32,395 nt of DNA from Roseinatronobacter ekhonensis. Lineage in GTDB: Bacteria > Pseudomonadota > Alphaproteobacteria > Rhodobacterales > Rhodobacteraceae. Positions 1-7,568 of this stretch are shown piece after piece (position 1 is the first letter of the stretch; every line of letters starts with the position of its first letter). The stretch is taken from assembly GCF_900499075.1 (NCBI RefSeq), contig NZ_UIHC01000039.1:1-32395 (forward strand), in the 5' to 3' direction. Below the pieces are notes generated by a model, which was not told where the DNA came from, searched no databases, and saw only the letters and a program-made list of their open reading frames with translations. Position numbers and translations under genes: made by a program.

Positions 1-289
1 AGGGTTCACTCGACATTTGAACGGGGCGTTTAACGCTGCCTGAAAGGCCGACTGTCACGCTGGTGTCTGCAACGGACCTGCTGCAAGTATCCCTGTCAAA
101 CTGTGCAACATTCCCTGTCGCGCCACACTATCCACAGCAAAATGCGTCGATCCGCAAAAATAGCTTTACAGAATCTTGCTTTGACTACACCATATATAGT
201 AAGCGCACGCAGAGGCGTTGGAACACATAGCGGTAAACACTGTGCCTTGTGGAACGCGAAACAGGCGCACGTAGTAATGTGAGGCGGGC
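1..289. other. Non-coding 5' flank of the ybjN-like gene
   Basis: This stretch holds no coding region I can support in any frame. The part around positions 150-200 is more AT-rich than its surroundings, with a TATATA run near 193-198 that probably belongs to a promoter for the gene starting at 290. I could not fit a convincing -35/-10 pair with normal spacing. A GAGG-containing ribosome binding site lies just before the ATG at 290. The upstream neighbour is outside the window. Confidence 0.4.
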
Positions 290-793
290 ATGTCAGCAGC
301 AGAACTCTACCTCTCCAACGACGATATTCACCCTATCGACATGGTCGAAACGCTTGCCACCCATCACGACTGGGATTTCGACCGCTTGGCCGACGACCAG
401 ATCGCGATGGTGGTCGAGGGGCAATGGCGCAGCTACAGCCTGTCACTTGCAATCGCGCCGGGCGGCGATGTGCTGCGCCTGATCTGCACGTTTGAAATGG
501 ACCCGCCCGATGCCGCGATGCCTGCGCTCTATGAAACCCTCAGCCGTGCCAATGACATGGTCTGGTCGGGCTCTTTCAGCTTCTGGAACGCGCAACGGCT
601 GATGGTCTGGCGCTATGGCTTGTTGATGTCGGATGAACAACCCGCCGGGATTGATCAGATCGACCGGATGCTGCGAAGTGCGATTGCCGCGGCAGAACGC
701 TTCTATCCGGCCTTCCAGCTTGTGGCATGGGCCGATCACAGCCCGCAGGCCGCATTGGATCTGGCCTTGGCCGACGCCGTCGGGCGGGCGTAA
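290..793 (+). CDS. YbjN domain-containing protein
   Basis: This 167-residue soluble protein resembles the YbjN family (type III secretion chaperone-like fold). The family's biochemical role is not settled; E. coli YbjN has been linked to stress and motility phenotypes. The N-terminus (residues 13-30) has the typical 'IDMVETLATHHDWDFDR' start, followed by a beta-rich core and a C-terminal helical part. There is no signal peptide or membrane segment. The ATG at 290 follows a GAGG-type ribosome binding site. It is the first gene of a + strand run and lies 74 bp before proC, an order common in Rhodobacterales. Family assignment is by sequence pattern; function is unassigned. Confidence 0.75.
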   Translation: MSAAELYLSNDDIHPIDMVETLATHHDWDFDRLADDQIAMVVEGQWRSYSLSLAIAPGGDVLRLICTFEMDPPDAAMPALYETLSRANDMVWSGSFSFWNAQRLMVWRYGLLMSDEQPAGIDQIDRMLRSAIAAAERFYPAFQLVAWADHSPQAALDLALADAVGRA

Positions 794-867
794 CACAGGG
801 GCGCAGACCCTCTTGAACCTTGGTTGCCGCAGGCGCATGATGCAGGTGCAACAATCGGGGTTCACAC

Positions 868-1674
868 ATGCATGATATCAACGCGCGCGGCATTGTGCTG
901 CTGGGCTGTGGCAAGATGGGATCGGCCATGCTGGCTGGTTGGCTGGCGCAGGGGATAGAGCCGGGCGCGGTGCATGTGATCGACCCCAACCCGTCGGACT
1001 GGCTGCGCAGCACAGGCGTACAGTTGAATGTCGGATTGCCGCCGGCCCCGGCGGTCGCGGTGCTTGCGGTCAAACCGCAGATGATGGGCGCGGCCTTGCC
1101 GCAACTGGCGGCCCTTGGCGAGGGCGAAACGCTGTTTGTTTCCATCGCGGCAGGCACCACGCTGGCGACACTTGGCACCGCGCTGGGCGAAGGCAGCCCG
1201 ATTATCCGCGCCATGCCCAATACCCCCGCCGCCGTGGGCGCGGGGATTTCCGGGATCATCGGCAATGCACAGGTCGGCCCTACGCATCTGGAACAGGCAG
1301 AGCGGCTGCTATCCGCCGTGGGCGAGGTCGTCACGCTGGATGACGAATCCCAGATGGATGCCGTGACCGGCCTGTCCGGCTCTGGTCCCGCCTATGTTTT
1401 CCACATGATCGAAGCGATGGCGCAGGCTGGCATGGCCCAAGGCCTAAGCGCGGATCTGGCGATGCAACTGGCCCGCGCAACGGTGGTCGGCGCGGCGCGG
1501 CTGGCAGATGATAGCCCCGACAGCGCCGCGACCTTGCGCGAAAACGTCACCAGCCCAAATGGCACCACCGCCGCAGCACTCGCAGTGCTGATGGATGACA
1601 CCAATGGCTTGCCGCCCCTGATGGTCCGGGCAATCGCGGCGGCGGCCGACCGCTCGCGCGAGCTGGCGCAATGA
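868..1674 (+). CDS. proC: Pyrroline-5-carboxylate reductase
   Basis: ProC reduces 1-pyrroline-5-carboxylate to L-proline with NAD(P)H, the last step of proline synthesis, in the cytoplasm. The 268 residues match the family length. The N-terminus has the Rossmann motif GCGKMG (about residues 13-18). 'VKPQMM' follows the cofactor domain, and 'AMPNTPA' lies near residue 113. The C-terminal helical domain carries the P5CR signature 'LRENVTSPNGTT' with the Gly-Thr-Thr turn. The ATG at 868 gives the family N-terminus. The stop overlaps the start of the next gene as ATGA, so the two are probably cotranscribed. No anomalies seen. Confidence 0.95.
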   Translation: MHDINARGIVLLGCGKMGSAMLAGWLAQGIEPGAVHVIDPNPSDWLRSTGVQLNVGLPPAPAVAVLAVKPQMMGAALPQLAALGEGETLFVSIAAGTTLATLGTALGEGSPIIRAMPNTPAAVGAGISGIIGNAQVGPTHLEQAERLLSAVGEVVTLDDESQMDAVTGLSGSGPAYVFHMIEAMAQAGMAQGLSADLAMQLARATVVGAARLADDSPDSAATLRENVTSPNGTTAAALAVLMDDTNGLPPLMVRAIAAAADRSRELAQ

Positions 1675-2006
1675 CCATCAGCTTTGACGAGTTCCAAAAG
1701 GTCGATATCCGCGTGGGCCGCATTACCCATGCCGAACCCTTCCCCGAAGCGCGCAAACCCGCGATCAAGCTTTGGGTGGATTTTGGCGCAGACATCGGTG
1801 TTCGGAAATCCTCGGCACAGATTACCGCGCATTACGAGCCCCAGGCGCTGGTCGGGCGGCAGGTGTTGGCGGTCGTGAATTTTCCGCCCCGCCAGATCGG
1901 CCCGTTCATGTCCGAAGTGCTGGTGCTGGGCGCAGCCGATGATGCGGGCAATATATCGCTGGTGGCGCCCGACCACCCCGTGCCGCTTGGCGCACGGATG
2001 CATTAG
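1671..2006 (+). CDS. csaA: CsaA-like tRNA-binding domain protein
   Basis: This 111-residue protein is a single OB-fold tRNA-binding domain of the CsaA/EMAP type. 'FDEFQKVDIRVGRI' opens the fold (residues 5-18). 'KSSAQIT' (about 46-52) and the closing 'VLVLGAADDAGNISLVAPD' segment are the expected blocks. CsaA proteins are reported as export-related chaperones and tRNA binders, but the physiological role is uncertain. The start overlaps the proC stop (ATGA), which fixes the start codon. The gene ends 9 bp before the dehydrogenase gene. The family is clear; the exact role is not. Confidence 0.88.
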   Translation: MTISFDEFQKVDIRVGRITHAEPFPEARKPAIKLWVDFGADIGVRKSSAQITAHYEPQALVGRQVLAVVNFPPRQIGPFMSEVLVLGAADDAGNISLVAPDHPVPLGARMH

Positions 2007-2015
2007 AGGACCCTC

Positions 2016-2969
2016 ATGGCAGAGCTTTACATCACCCGCCCCCTGCCCGACCGTGTGCTGGACCGCGCGCGCGAGCGGTTCAACGTGACCCTGCGCGAAC
2101 AGACGACCCCGTTGAAAAAGGGCGAGATGCGCGCGGCGCTGGTGCTTTATGACGTTGTCTTGCCCACCTTGGGCGACATGTTCACCGCGGACGTGTTCGA
2201 CGGCATGGCAAGCGCGCGCTGCAAATTGCTCGCGAATTTCGGCGTCGGGTACAACCATATCGACGTGTCGGCGGCGCAGGCTGCCGGCATCTCCGTCACC
2301 AACACGCCCGGTGCAGTGACCGAGGCCACCGCCGACATTGCCCTGATGCTGATGCTGATGACCGCGCGCCGCGCAGGCGAAGGCGAACGCATGGTGCGGG
2401 CGGGCAAATGGGCCGGATGGCACCCCACGCAGATGCTGGGTCTGAACCTAGGGGGCAAGACCTGCGGCATTGTCGGTATGGGGCGCATCGGGCAGGCAAT
2501 AGCGCGGCGTGCGCATTTCGGGCTTGGGATGGAGGTGATCTATCACAACCGCTCTGCCAAGGCGCTCGACATGCCCGCGCGGCAAGTGGGCAGCCTGACC
2601 GAATTGATGGGGGGCGCGGACATCGTGGTTCTGGCCGTCCCCAGCGGGCCCGACACCCACCACCTGATCGATGCAGCGGCCTTGGCGACCATGCAACCGC
2701 ACGCCCATCTGGTCAACATCGCGCGCGGCGATGTCGTGGATGAAGACGCGCTTGTCGCGGCGCTGCAAGCGGGCCAGATCGCGGGCGCGGGGCTGGATGT
2801 CTATGAGCATGAACCCAAGGTGCCCGACGCCTTGCGCGCCATGGAAAACGTAACGCTTCTGCCGCACCTCGGCACAGCCGCGCTGGATGTGCGCGAAGAG
2901 ATGGGGCTGATGGCAGTCGAAAACGCCATCGCCCATCTGGACGGTCAGCCATTGCCGAACCCGGTCTGA
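2016..2969 (+). CDS. D-2-hydroxyacid dehydrogenase (glyoxylate/hydroxypyruvate reductase type)
   Basis: This 317-residue NAD(P)-dependent D-isomer 2-hydroxyacid dehydrogenase is closest in pattern to GyaR/GRHPR enzymes, which reduce glyoxylate or hydroxypyruvate. The substrate-binding segment 'NFGVGYNHID' is at 74-83. The nucleotide-binding loop is GMGRIG (154-159). The catalytic triad is visible as Arg237 in 'NIARGDVVDE', Glu266 in 'DVYEHEP' and His284 in 'LPHLGTA'. The ATG at 2016 follows an AGAGGA ribosome binding site. It sits 1 bp before the FAD oxidoreductase gene, so the two may act together in 2-oxo/amino acid turnover. Substrate preference cannot be told from sequence. Confidence 0.88.
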   Translation: MAELYITRPLPDRVLDRARERFNVTLREQTTPLKKGEMRAALVLYDVVLPTLGDMFTADVFDGMASARCKLLANFGVGYNHIDVSAAQAAGISVTNTPGAVTEATADIALMLMLMTARRAGEGERMVRAGKWAGWHPTQMLGLNLGGKTCGIVGMGRIGQAIARRAHFGLGMEVIYHNRSAKALDMPARQVGSLTELMGGADIVVLAVPSGPDTHHLIDAAALATMQPHAHLVNIARGDVVDEDALVAALQAGQIAGAGLDVYEHEPKVPDALRAMENVTLLPHLGTAALDVREEMGLMAVENAIAHLDGQPLPNPV

Positions 2970-2970
2970 C

Positions 2971-4188
2971 ATGACCACGCAGGCCGAAATCGCCGTCATC
3001 GGCGCGGGCGTTGTTGGCTTGACCTGCGCGCTGCGCCTGCACCACGCTGGACATGCGGTGGTACTGGTCGCGCCAGAGGATGACGAAACCGGCGCAAGCT
3101 ATGGAAATGCAGGCGTTATCGCGGATTATGGCGTTCTGCCTATAGGCACCCCCGATGTCCTGCGCGACTTGCCGCGCCTGTTGTTCAACCGCGACAGTCC
3201 TTTGGCCATACGCCACGCCGCGATTGCCACACTGGCCCCTTGGCTGCTGCGGTTCGCGCGTGAATGCCTGCCGGGGCGGGCGCAGGCCAATGCGGCGGCA
3301 ATTGCCGCCCTTCTGGCCCCCTCGGCGCAGATGTGGCGCGATCTGGCGGGCGAGATCGGCGCGCGTGACCAACTCAAGGCGCATGGCTCGCTTTACCTGT
3401 ATGAACGCACGGATCAGGCGGTGGATCTGACGGCCTATCGCAATCTGGGCGTGACCGTTGACGCGCTAAGCGATGCCGAACTGCGCCAGTTGGAACCCGC
3501 GCTGCGCGGGCATGCCGGCGGGGCGTTCTTTCCCAATACGATCACCATCGATGACCCCGCGACCTTGCTGCGCGCCCTGCGCGCGGCGGTGGCGGATATT
3601 GCGCGCGTCACGGCACGGGTCGAACGGCTGGAGCGGGGCCGCGATGGCCTGCGCCTGACCGGCCCGGGCCTAGACCTGCGCGCCGCGCGCGTGGTTCTGG
3701 CGGCGGGCGCGTGGTCGAAGCGCTTGGCCGCACTGATAGGCGACAAGGTGCCGCTGGACACCGAACGCGGTTACCATCTGGAATACGACATGCCCGAAAA
3801 CCCGCTGACGCGCCAGACAAGCCCCATCGCACGCGGGTTCTATTTCTGCCCCATGCAAGGGCGCTTGCGAGTGGCGGGCACGGTCGAGTTGGGCGGGCTG
3901 TCAGCCCCGCCCGCGCCGCATCGTTGGGCCATGATGGAACGCGGCGCGCGCGCCATCCTGCCCGACCTGCCCGAGCCGTCGCGCCGGTGGATGGGGTTTC
4001 GCCCCTCCATCCCCGATTCGCGCCCCGTGATCGGACCGTCGCGGGGCGGTGCCGATGTGATCCATGCCTATGGCCACGGTCATCTGGGCCTGACGCTGGC
4101 CCCCGTGACCGCGCAAATGGTGCTTGACATGGTGGCGGGGCGCACGCCGTTTCTGGACCCGGCGCCCTACCGAGTGGACCGTTTCTGA
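2971..4188 (+). CDS. FAD-dependent oxidoreductase, D-amino acid dehydrogenase (DadA) type
   Basis: This 405-residue protein of the DAO superfamily oxidises an amine or amino acid with FAD. The N-terminal dinucleotide-binding motif GAGVVG is at about residues 11-16. The DadA-type block 'GASYGNAG' follows at about 41-48. The C-terminal FAD-contacting region includes 'GFRPSIPDSRPVIG' and 'YGHGHLGLTLAP'. The length fits DadA-like enzymes. The start codon lies 1 bp after the stop of the dehydrogenase gene. The 3' end overlaps the convergent znuB gene by 22 bp. The substrate could be a D-amino acid, D-hydroxyproline or sarcosine-like compound; nothing here decides. Confidence 0.85.
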   Translation: MTTQAEIAVIGAGVVGLTCALRLHHAGHAVVLVAPEDDETGASYGNAGVIADYGVLPIGTPDVLRDLPRLLFNRDSPLAIRHAAIATLAPWLLRFARECLPGRAQANAAAIAALLAPSAQMWRDLAGEIGARDQLKAHGSLYLYERTDQAVDLTAYRNLGVTVDALSDAELRQLEPALRGHAGGAFFPNTITIDDPATLLRALRAAVADIARVTARVERLERGRDGLRLTGPGLDLRAARVVLAAGAWSKRLAALIGDKVPLDTERGYHLEYDMPENPLTRQTSPIARGFYFCPMQGRLRVAGTVELGGLSAPPAPHRWAMMERGARAILPDLPEPSRRWMGFRPSIPDSRPVIGPSRGGADVIHAYGHGHLGLTLAPVTAQMVLDMVAGRTPFLDPAPYRVDRF

Positions 4189-4970
4189 AGCGCCACACGC
4201 GCCAGCGTGGTCGCCAGAAACAGCCCCGCCGCGACCACCACGATGGACGGACCCGACGGCGTGTCTTGTGCCAGCGACAGTTGCAGCCCGCCCCAGACCG
4301 ACAGTCCGCCAAGCGCGATAGCGCCCAAAGCCATTGCCTCCGGCCCACGCGCCAGGTTGCGGGCGGCAGCGGCCGGAATGATCAGCATCGCCGCGATCAA
4401 AAGCGCGCCGACGATCTTCAGCGACACCGCCACAACTATCGCCAGTGCAACTGTCAGCACCAACCGTTCGCGCGCGGGGTCGATACCTGCGGCGTGGGCC
4501 AGATCTTCGGAGAGTGTCGCGGTCAACAATGGGCGCCAGCGCCATGCCAGCAGCGCCAGAACCGCGCCCGCGCCAAGCGCGATCACGCCAAGATCGGCAC
4601 GCGAGACCGCCAGAATGTCGCCAAACAGATAGGATGTCAGGTCTACCCGTACGCCGGGCAGGTAGGACACGGCAACCAACCCGCAGGCCAGCGCGGAATG
4701 CGCCAGCACCCCCAGCGTGGTATCCATCGCCCAGCCGCGCCCCGCAAGTGCTGCCACTGTCATCGCCATGGCCAGCGCGACCAGCATGATCCCCAGATAC
4801 AGGTTCAGCGCGAACCCAAGCGCCAGCGCCACGCCAAGAATGGCGGCATGGGCGGTTGCGTCGCCGAAATAGGCCATGCGCCGCCAGACCACGAAACAGC
4901 CCAAAGGTCCTGCGGCCAGCGCGACCATCAGCCCCGCCAGAAGCGCGCGCAACAGGAAGTCATCCAGCAT
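4167..4970 (-). CDS. znuB: Zinc ABC transporter, membrane permease ZnuB
   Basis: ZnuB is the membrane subunit of the high-affinity zinc importer and forms the channel that receives Zn2+ from ZnuA. The 267 residues are hydrophobic throughout, with several membrane helices of the ABC-3 permease family. Recognisable blocks are 'GPLGCFVVWRRMAYFGDATAHAAILGVAL' split over the first cytoplasmic loop, and the late 'KIVGALLIAAMLIIPAAAARNLA' helix. The open frame extends upstream, but the ATG at 4970 gives the family N-terminus 'MLDDFLLRALLAG'. It overlaps the znuC 3' end by 11 bp, indicating translational coupling. Its own 3' end overlaps the convergent DadA-like gene. Confidence 0.92.
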   Translation of the reverse strand: MLDDFLLRALLAGLMVALAAGPLGCFVVWRRMAYFGDATAHAAILGVALALGFALNLYLGIMLVALAMAMTVAALAGRGWAMDTTLGVLAHSALACGLVAVSYLPGVRVDLTSYLFGDILAVSRADLGVIALGAGAVLALLAWRWRPLLTATLSEDLAHAAGIDPARERLVLTVALAIVVAVSLKIVGALLIAAMLIIPAAAARNLARGPEAMALGAIALGGLSVWGGLQLSLAQDTPSGPSIVVVAAGLFLATTLARVALQKRSTR

Positions 4971-5688
4971 GGGCGTGATCCTCGTGGTCATGGTCGTGAT
5001 CGTGCTGGTAAAGCGCCAGCGCGCCGCCCGTGCCATGGCCAAAGAGCGCGCGGTATTCGGGGGCCGCGCGCACCACATGCGGCGCGCCCGCGCAACAGAT
5101 ATGCCCGTTCAGGCAGATCACGCGGTCGGACGCGCTCATCACCACATGCAGGTCATGGCTGACCGAAAGCACCGCGCAGCCCAGCTCGCGGCGGACATCT
5201 TCGATCAGCCGGTAAAAGGCGGCTGTGCCGGGCTGGTCCAGCCCCGCCGTCGCCTCGTCCAAGATCAGGATGTCGGGCCGCGACAGAAGCGCGCGCGCCA
5301 GCAGCACCCGTTGGAACTGCCCGCCCGAAAGCGTGGTCATGTCCTGCGCGGCCACCCCCGGCACACCGACACGCGCCAGCACTTCGGCGATGCGCGCCTT
5401 GGTCTGCCGCTCTGGCAGCGACAGGAACCGCGTGACCGGCATGGGCATGCTCGGGTCGATATGCAGTTTTTGCGGCACATACCCGATACGCAACCCCGCC
5501 TGCCGCGTCACCCGCCCCTTGGACGGGGCGACAACCCCCAGAATAGCGCGCAGCAATGTGCTTTTGCCGGACCCGTTCGGACCGACAATGGTCACGATCT
5601 CGCCCGCGTGAATGCTCAGGTCGATATGGTGCAACACCTCGCGCCCGCCAAGGCGCACGGCCAGATGATCGGTGGCGATCAGGCTCAT
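4960..5688 (-). CDS. znuC: Zinc ABC transporter, ATP-binding protein ZnuC with His-rich tail
   Basis: ZnuC powers zinc import by ATP hydrolysis at the cytoplasmic face of ZnuB. The 242 residues contain Walker A GPNGSGKST (36-44), Q-loop near 'VPQK' (71-74), the signature LSGGQ (120-124), Walker B LILDEAT (141-147) and the switch His178. The C-terminus ends in a short His/Asp tail (229-242, alternating H and D), which could bind metal. The ATG at 5688 gives a standard N-terminus and overlaps the zur stop codon, so zur-znuC-znuB is one operon. The upstream open-frame extension reads into zur and is not used. Confidence 0.94.
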   Translation of the reverse strand: MSLIATDHLAVRLGGREVLHHIDLSIHAGEIVTIVGPNGSGKSTLLRAILGVVAPSKGRVTRQAGLRIGYVPQKLHIDPSMPMPVTRFLSLPERQTKARIAEVLARVGVPGVAAQDMTTLSGGQFQRVLLARALLSRPDILILDEATAGLDQPGTAAFYRLIEDVRRELGCAVLSVSHDLHVVMSASDRVICLNGHICCAGAPHVVRAAPEYRALFGHGTGGALALYQHDHDHDHEDHAHAG

Positions 5689-6179
5689 GAAGGATGTCCC
5701 GCGCAGGTGTTGCAGCGCCCCACGGCCTCTATCGTGGCGCGGTCCAGCGCAAACCCCGCCGCTATGGCGGCCTCTGTCAGGGCAGCGGTCACAGCACCCG
5801 CAGGCGCTTCGGTCACGCTGTCGCAACGGTCGCAGATCAGGAACGCCGCCGCGTGATCCTGCGCCGGATGCGCGCAGGCGGTAAAGGCGTTGAGCCGCCG
5901 GATACGGTGGGCAAAGCCATGCTCTACCAGCCAGTTGAGCGCACGATACGCGACCGGCGGCTGGGTGCCGTAGCCTTCTGCCGACAATTGTTCCAACACG
6001 TCATAGGCCCCCATCGCGCCATGCGCCGCGATCAACATTTCCAGCGTGCGAAGGCGCACGGGGGTCAGACGCAACCCCATGGTTCGGGCGCGCATCTCTG
6101 CCTGCGCCAGGATACTGGCCGCGCCCTGTGCACCGCTATGGTCGGGGCAACAAAACGCGGAATGGGTGTGATTGCTCAT
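5685..6179 (-). CDS. zur: Zinc-responsive Fur-family repressor Zur
   Basis: Zur is a dimeric Fur-family repressor that binds its operator when zinc-loaded and shuts off zinc uptake genes. The 164 residues include a winged-helix domain ('LTPVRLRTLEMLIAAHG', 38-54; 'QPPVAYRALNWLVEHGF', 73-89). Two structural zinc CXXC pairs are present, C116/C119 and C156/C159. A Cys-Cys pair (10-11) and several His near the N-terminus (4, 6, 14) are additional possible metal ligands. The ATG at 6179 is preferred over an upstream in-frame start that would run into the operator. It heads the zur-znuC-znuB operon, divergent from znuA. The location beside zinc genes separates it from Fur, PerR or Irr. Confidence 0.93.
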   Translation of the reverse strand: MSNHTHSAFCCPDHSGAQGAASILAQAEMRARTMGLRLTPVRLRTLEMLIAAHGAMGAYDVLEQLSAEGYGTQPPVAYRALNWLVEHGFAHRIRRLNAFTACAHPAQDHAAAFLICDRCDSVTEAPAGAVTAALTEAAIAAGFALDRATIEAVGRCNTCAGHPS

Positions 6180-6189
6180 CGGCCTGCCC

Positions 6190-6226
6190 TTGACTGTTAT
6201 GATATAACGTAAGATAGGTTTTGTAA
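6190..6226. promoter_or_regulatory. Divergent zur/znuA promoter region
   Basis: Toward zur, a -35-like TTACAA (complement of 6221-6226) and a -10-like TATCAT (complement of 6199-6204) are spaced 16 bp apart. The -10 element overlaps the Zur palindrome. Toward znuA, TTGACT (6190-6195) is a possible -35 directly abutting the palindrome, but no -10 fits the spacing well (GATAGG at 6213-6218 is the best at 17 bp). Two GTAAC direct repeats (6223-6227, 6231-6235) follow. AAGGAG at 6238-6243 is the znuA ribosome binding site. Confidence 0.42.
6196..6208. promoter_or_regulatory. Zur box between zur and znuA
   Basis: GTTATGATATAAC is a palindrome with perfect 5-bp arms (GTTAT/ATAAC) and a 3-bp centre. 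It matches the core of known Zur operators (GTTATANTATAAC type). It lies 41 bp before the znuA start and 16 bp before the zur start, where one dimer site could control both directions and make zur autoregulated. Binding is inferred from sequence only. Confidence 0.78.
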
Positions 6227-6249
6227 CTTTGTAACACAAGGAGACAGAG

Positions 6250-7506
6250 ATGCGCTACTCCATCGCTTTGGCCGCTGCAATACTTGGCACCCCGCTTGCC
6301 GCCCATGACATTCGTGTGGTGACGGATATTCCGGTCACGCATTCGCTGGTCAGCATGGTGCTGGGCGATCACGGCACAGTGGATCTGATGCTGGATCGCG
6401 GCGCGAATGCGCATTCCTACCAGTTGCGCCCGTCGCAGGCACAGGCCTTGTCGCAGGCCGATCTTGTGGTCTGGGTGGGCGAAGGCATGACGCCTTGGAT
6501 GGGCCGTGCGATGGCAGGACTGGCCGCTGATGCGCATTCGGTCGCACTGCTGGAGGTCGAGGGCGCGATGCTGCGCGACTTCGGCCAAGCGAAGGACGCA
6601 CATGACCACGATGACCATGCGGATGAACACGCGCATGATGAACACGCGCATGATGACCACGGCCACGAAGACCATGCGGATGAGCACGCGCATGACGACC
6701 ACGGCCATGAAGACCATTCGGATGAGCACGCACACGACGACCATGGCCATGACGACCACGCCGAAGAGCACGCGCATGACGACCATGGCCATGACGACCA
6801 CGCCGAAGAGCACGCACACGACGACCATGGCCATGTCGACCACGCCGAAGAGCACGCGCATGACGACCATGGCCATGAAGACCACGCGGACGAACACGCG
6901 CATGAAGACCACGCCGAGGAGCATGCGCACGACGACCATGCCCACGAAGACCACGCTGACGACCATGCGCATGACCACGCCCATAGCGGCCTCGACCCGC
7001 ATGCTTGGCTCGATACGCGCAACGCGGCGATCTGGCTGGACGTGATCGCCGAAGAACTGGCCGAACATATGCCGGATCATGCCGATGCATTCACCGCCAA
7101 TGCACAAGCCGCCAAGGCCGACATTGCTACCCTGACCGCAGAGTTGGACACCATCCTAGCCCCTGCACGCGATATGGCCTTTGTGACCTTCCATGACGCT
7201 TACGGCTATTTCGTCAACCAGTTCGACCTGACCCAAGCGGGCGCGATTGCGCTGGGGGATGCCGCCAGCCCCGGCGCGCAGCGTCTGGCCGCATTGCGCA
7301 CAGAGATGGAGGCCGATGCCGCCGTCTGCATCTTCCCCGAGGCAGCACATGACCCGGCGCTGGTCACGACCATGATCGAAGGCACGGGCGTGCGCCTTGG
7401 CGCCACGCTTGACCCCGCTGGCAGCTTGCTGGACCCGGGCGCCGGGCTGTACGGCGAATTGATGCGCGACATGGCCAAAGCCATCGCGGATTGCGCGCAG
7501 GGCTAG
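6250..7506 (+). CDS. znuA: Zinc ABC transporter, periplasmic zinc-binding protein ZnuA with expanded His-rich loop
   Basis: ZnuA captures Zn2+ in the periplasm and delivers it to ZnuB. The 418 residues start with a signal peptide (about 1-18, cleavage near LAA-HD). Likely metal ligands are His31, His55, His251 in 'DPHAWLD' and His315 in 'FHDAYGYF'. Residues 118-246 are almost only His, Asp, Glu and Ala, in 14-residue repeats of the type DEHAHDDHGHEDHA. Many ZnuA proteins have a charged His-rich loop at this place, but this one, about 130 residues, is far longer than usual and accounts for the large protein. A strong AAGGAG ribosome binding site precedes the ATG. The Zur box upstream implies induction by zinc shortage. 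Confidence 0.95.
   Translation: MRYSIALAAAILGTPLAAHDIRVVTDIPVTHSLVSMVLGDHGTVDLMLDRGANAHSYQLRPSQAQALSQADLVVWVGEGMTPWMGRAMAGLAADAHSVALLEVEGAMLRDFGQAKDAHDHDDHADEHAHDEHAHDDHGHEDHADEHAHDDHGHEDHSDEHAHDDHGHDDHAEEHAHDDHGHDDHAEEHAHDDHGHVDHAEEHAHDDHGHEDHADEHAHEDHAEEHAHDDHAHEDHADDHAHDHAHSGLDPHAWLDTRNAAIWLDVIAEELAEHMPDHADAFTANAQAAKADIATLTAELDTILAPARDMAFVTFHDAYGYFVNQFDLTQAGAIALGDAASPGAQRLAALRTEMEADAAVCIFPEAAHDPALVTTMIEGTGVRLGATLDPAGSLLDPGAGLYGELMRDMAKAIADCAQG
6601..6988 (+). repeat. Tandem 42-bp repeat encoding the ZnuA His-rich loop
   Basis: Six in-frame 42-bp units (14 codons each) run from 6637 to 6888. Partial units flank them at 6601-6636 and 6889-6988. Each unit encodes a variant of DEHAHDDHGHEDHA. 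Differences between units are mostly synonymous changes (CAC/CAT, GAC/GAT) and D/E swaps. This pattern suggests growth by slippage or unequal recombination, with selection keeping the reading frame and the histidines. Confidence 0.93.
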
Positions 7507-7527
7507 ACGAAACAGCGCCCAAAGGTT

Positions 7528-7554
7528 AGGTCTGGGGCACACAGCCCCGGACCT
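7528..7554 (+). other. Hairpin between znuA and ispH
   Basis: AGGTC-T-GGGGC (7528-7538) pairs with GCCCC-G-GACCT (7544-7554) around a 5-base loop. This gives an 11-bp stem with one wobble pair. No T-run follows, so it is not a standard intrinsic terminator. It lies in the 62-bp znuA-ispH gap and might protect the znuA mRNA end or partly separate the two genes. Confidence 0.4.
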
Positions 7555-7568
7555 GAAAGCGCTTTGAG

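Noticed and set aside
125-145. DnaA-box-like CTATCCACA in the first gap
   Set aside because: One mismatch to the consensus and a single copy; no cluster of boxes, AT-rich unwinding element or replication genes nearby, so it is not an origin.
5685-5826. Extended N-terminus for ZnuC reading into zur
   Set aside because: The extra 46 residues are Arg/Cys/Gly-rich shadow of zur; the ATG at 5688 gives the normal family start and overlaps the zur stop.
6136-7107. Long open frames antisense to znuA (201-323 residues)
   Set aside because: They exist because the His/Asp codon repeats avoid stop codons on the other strand. The translations are low-complexity repeats with no family motif, and znuA is clearly the real gene.
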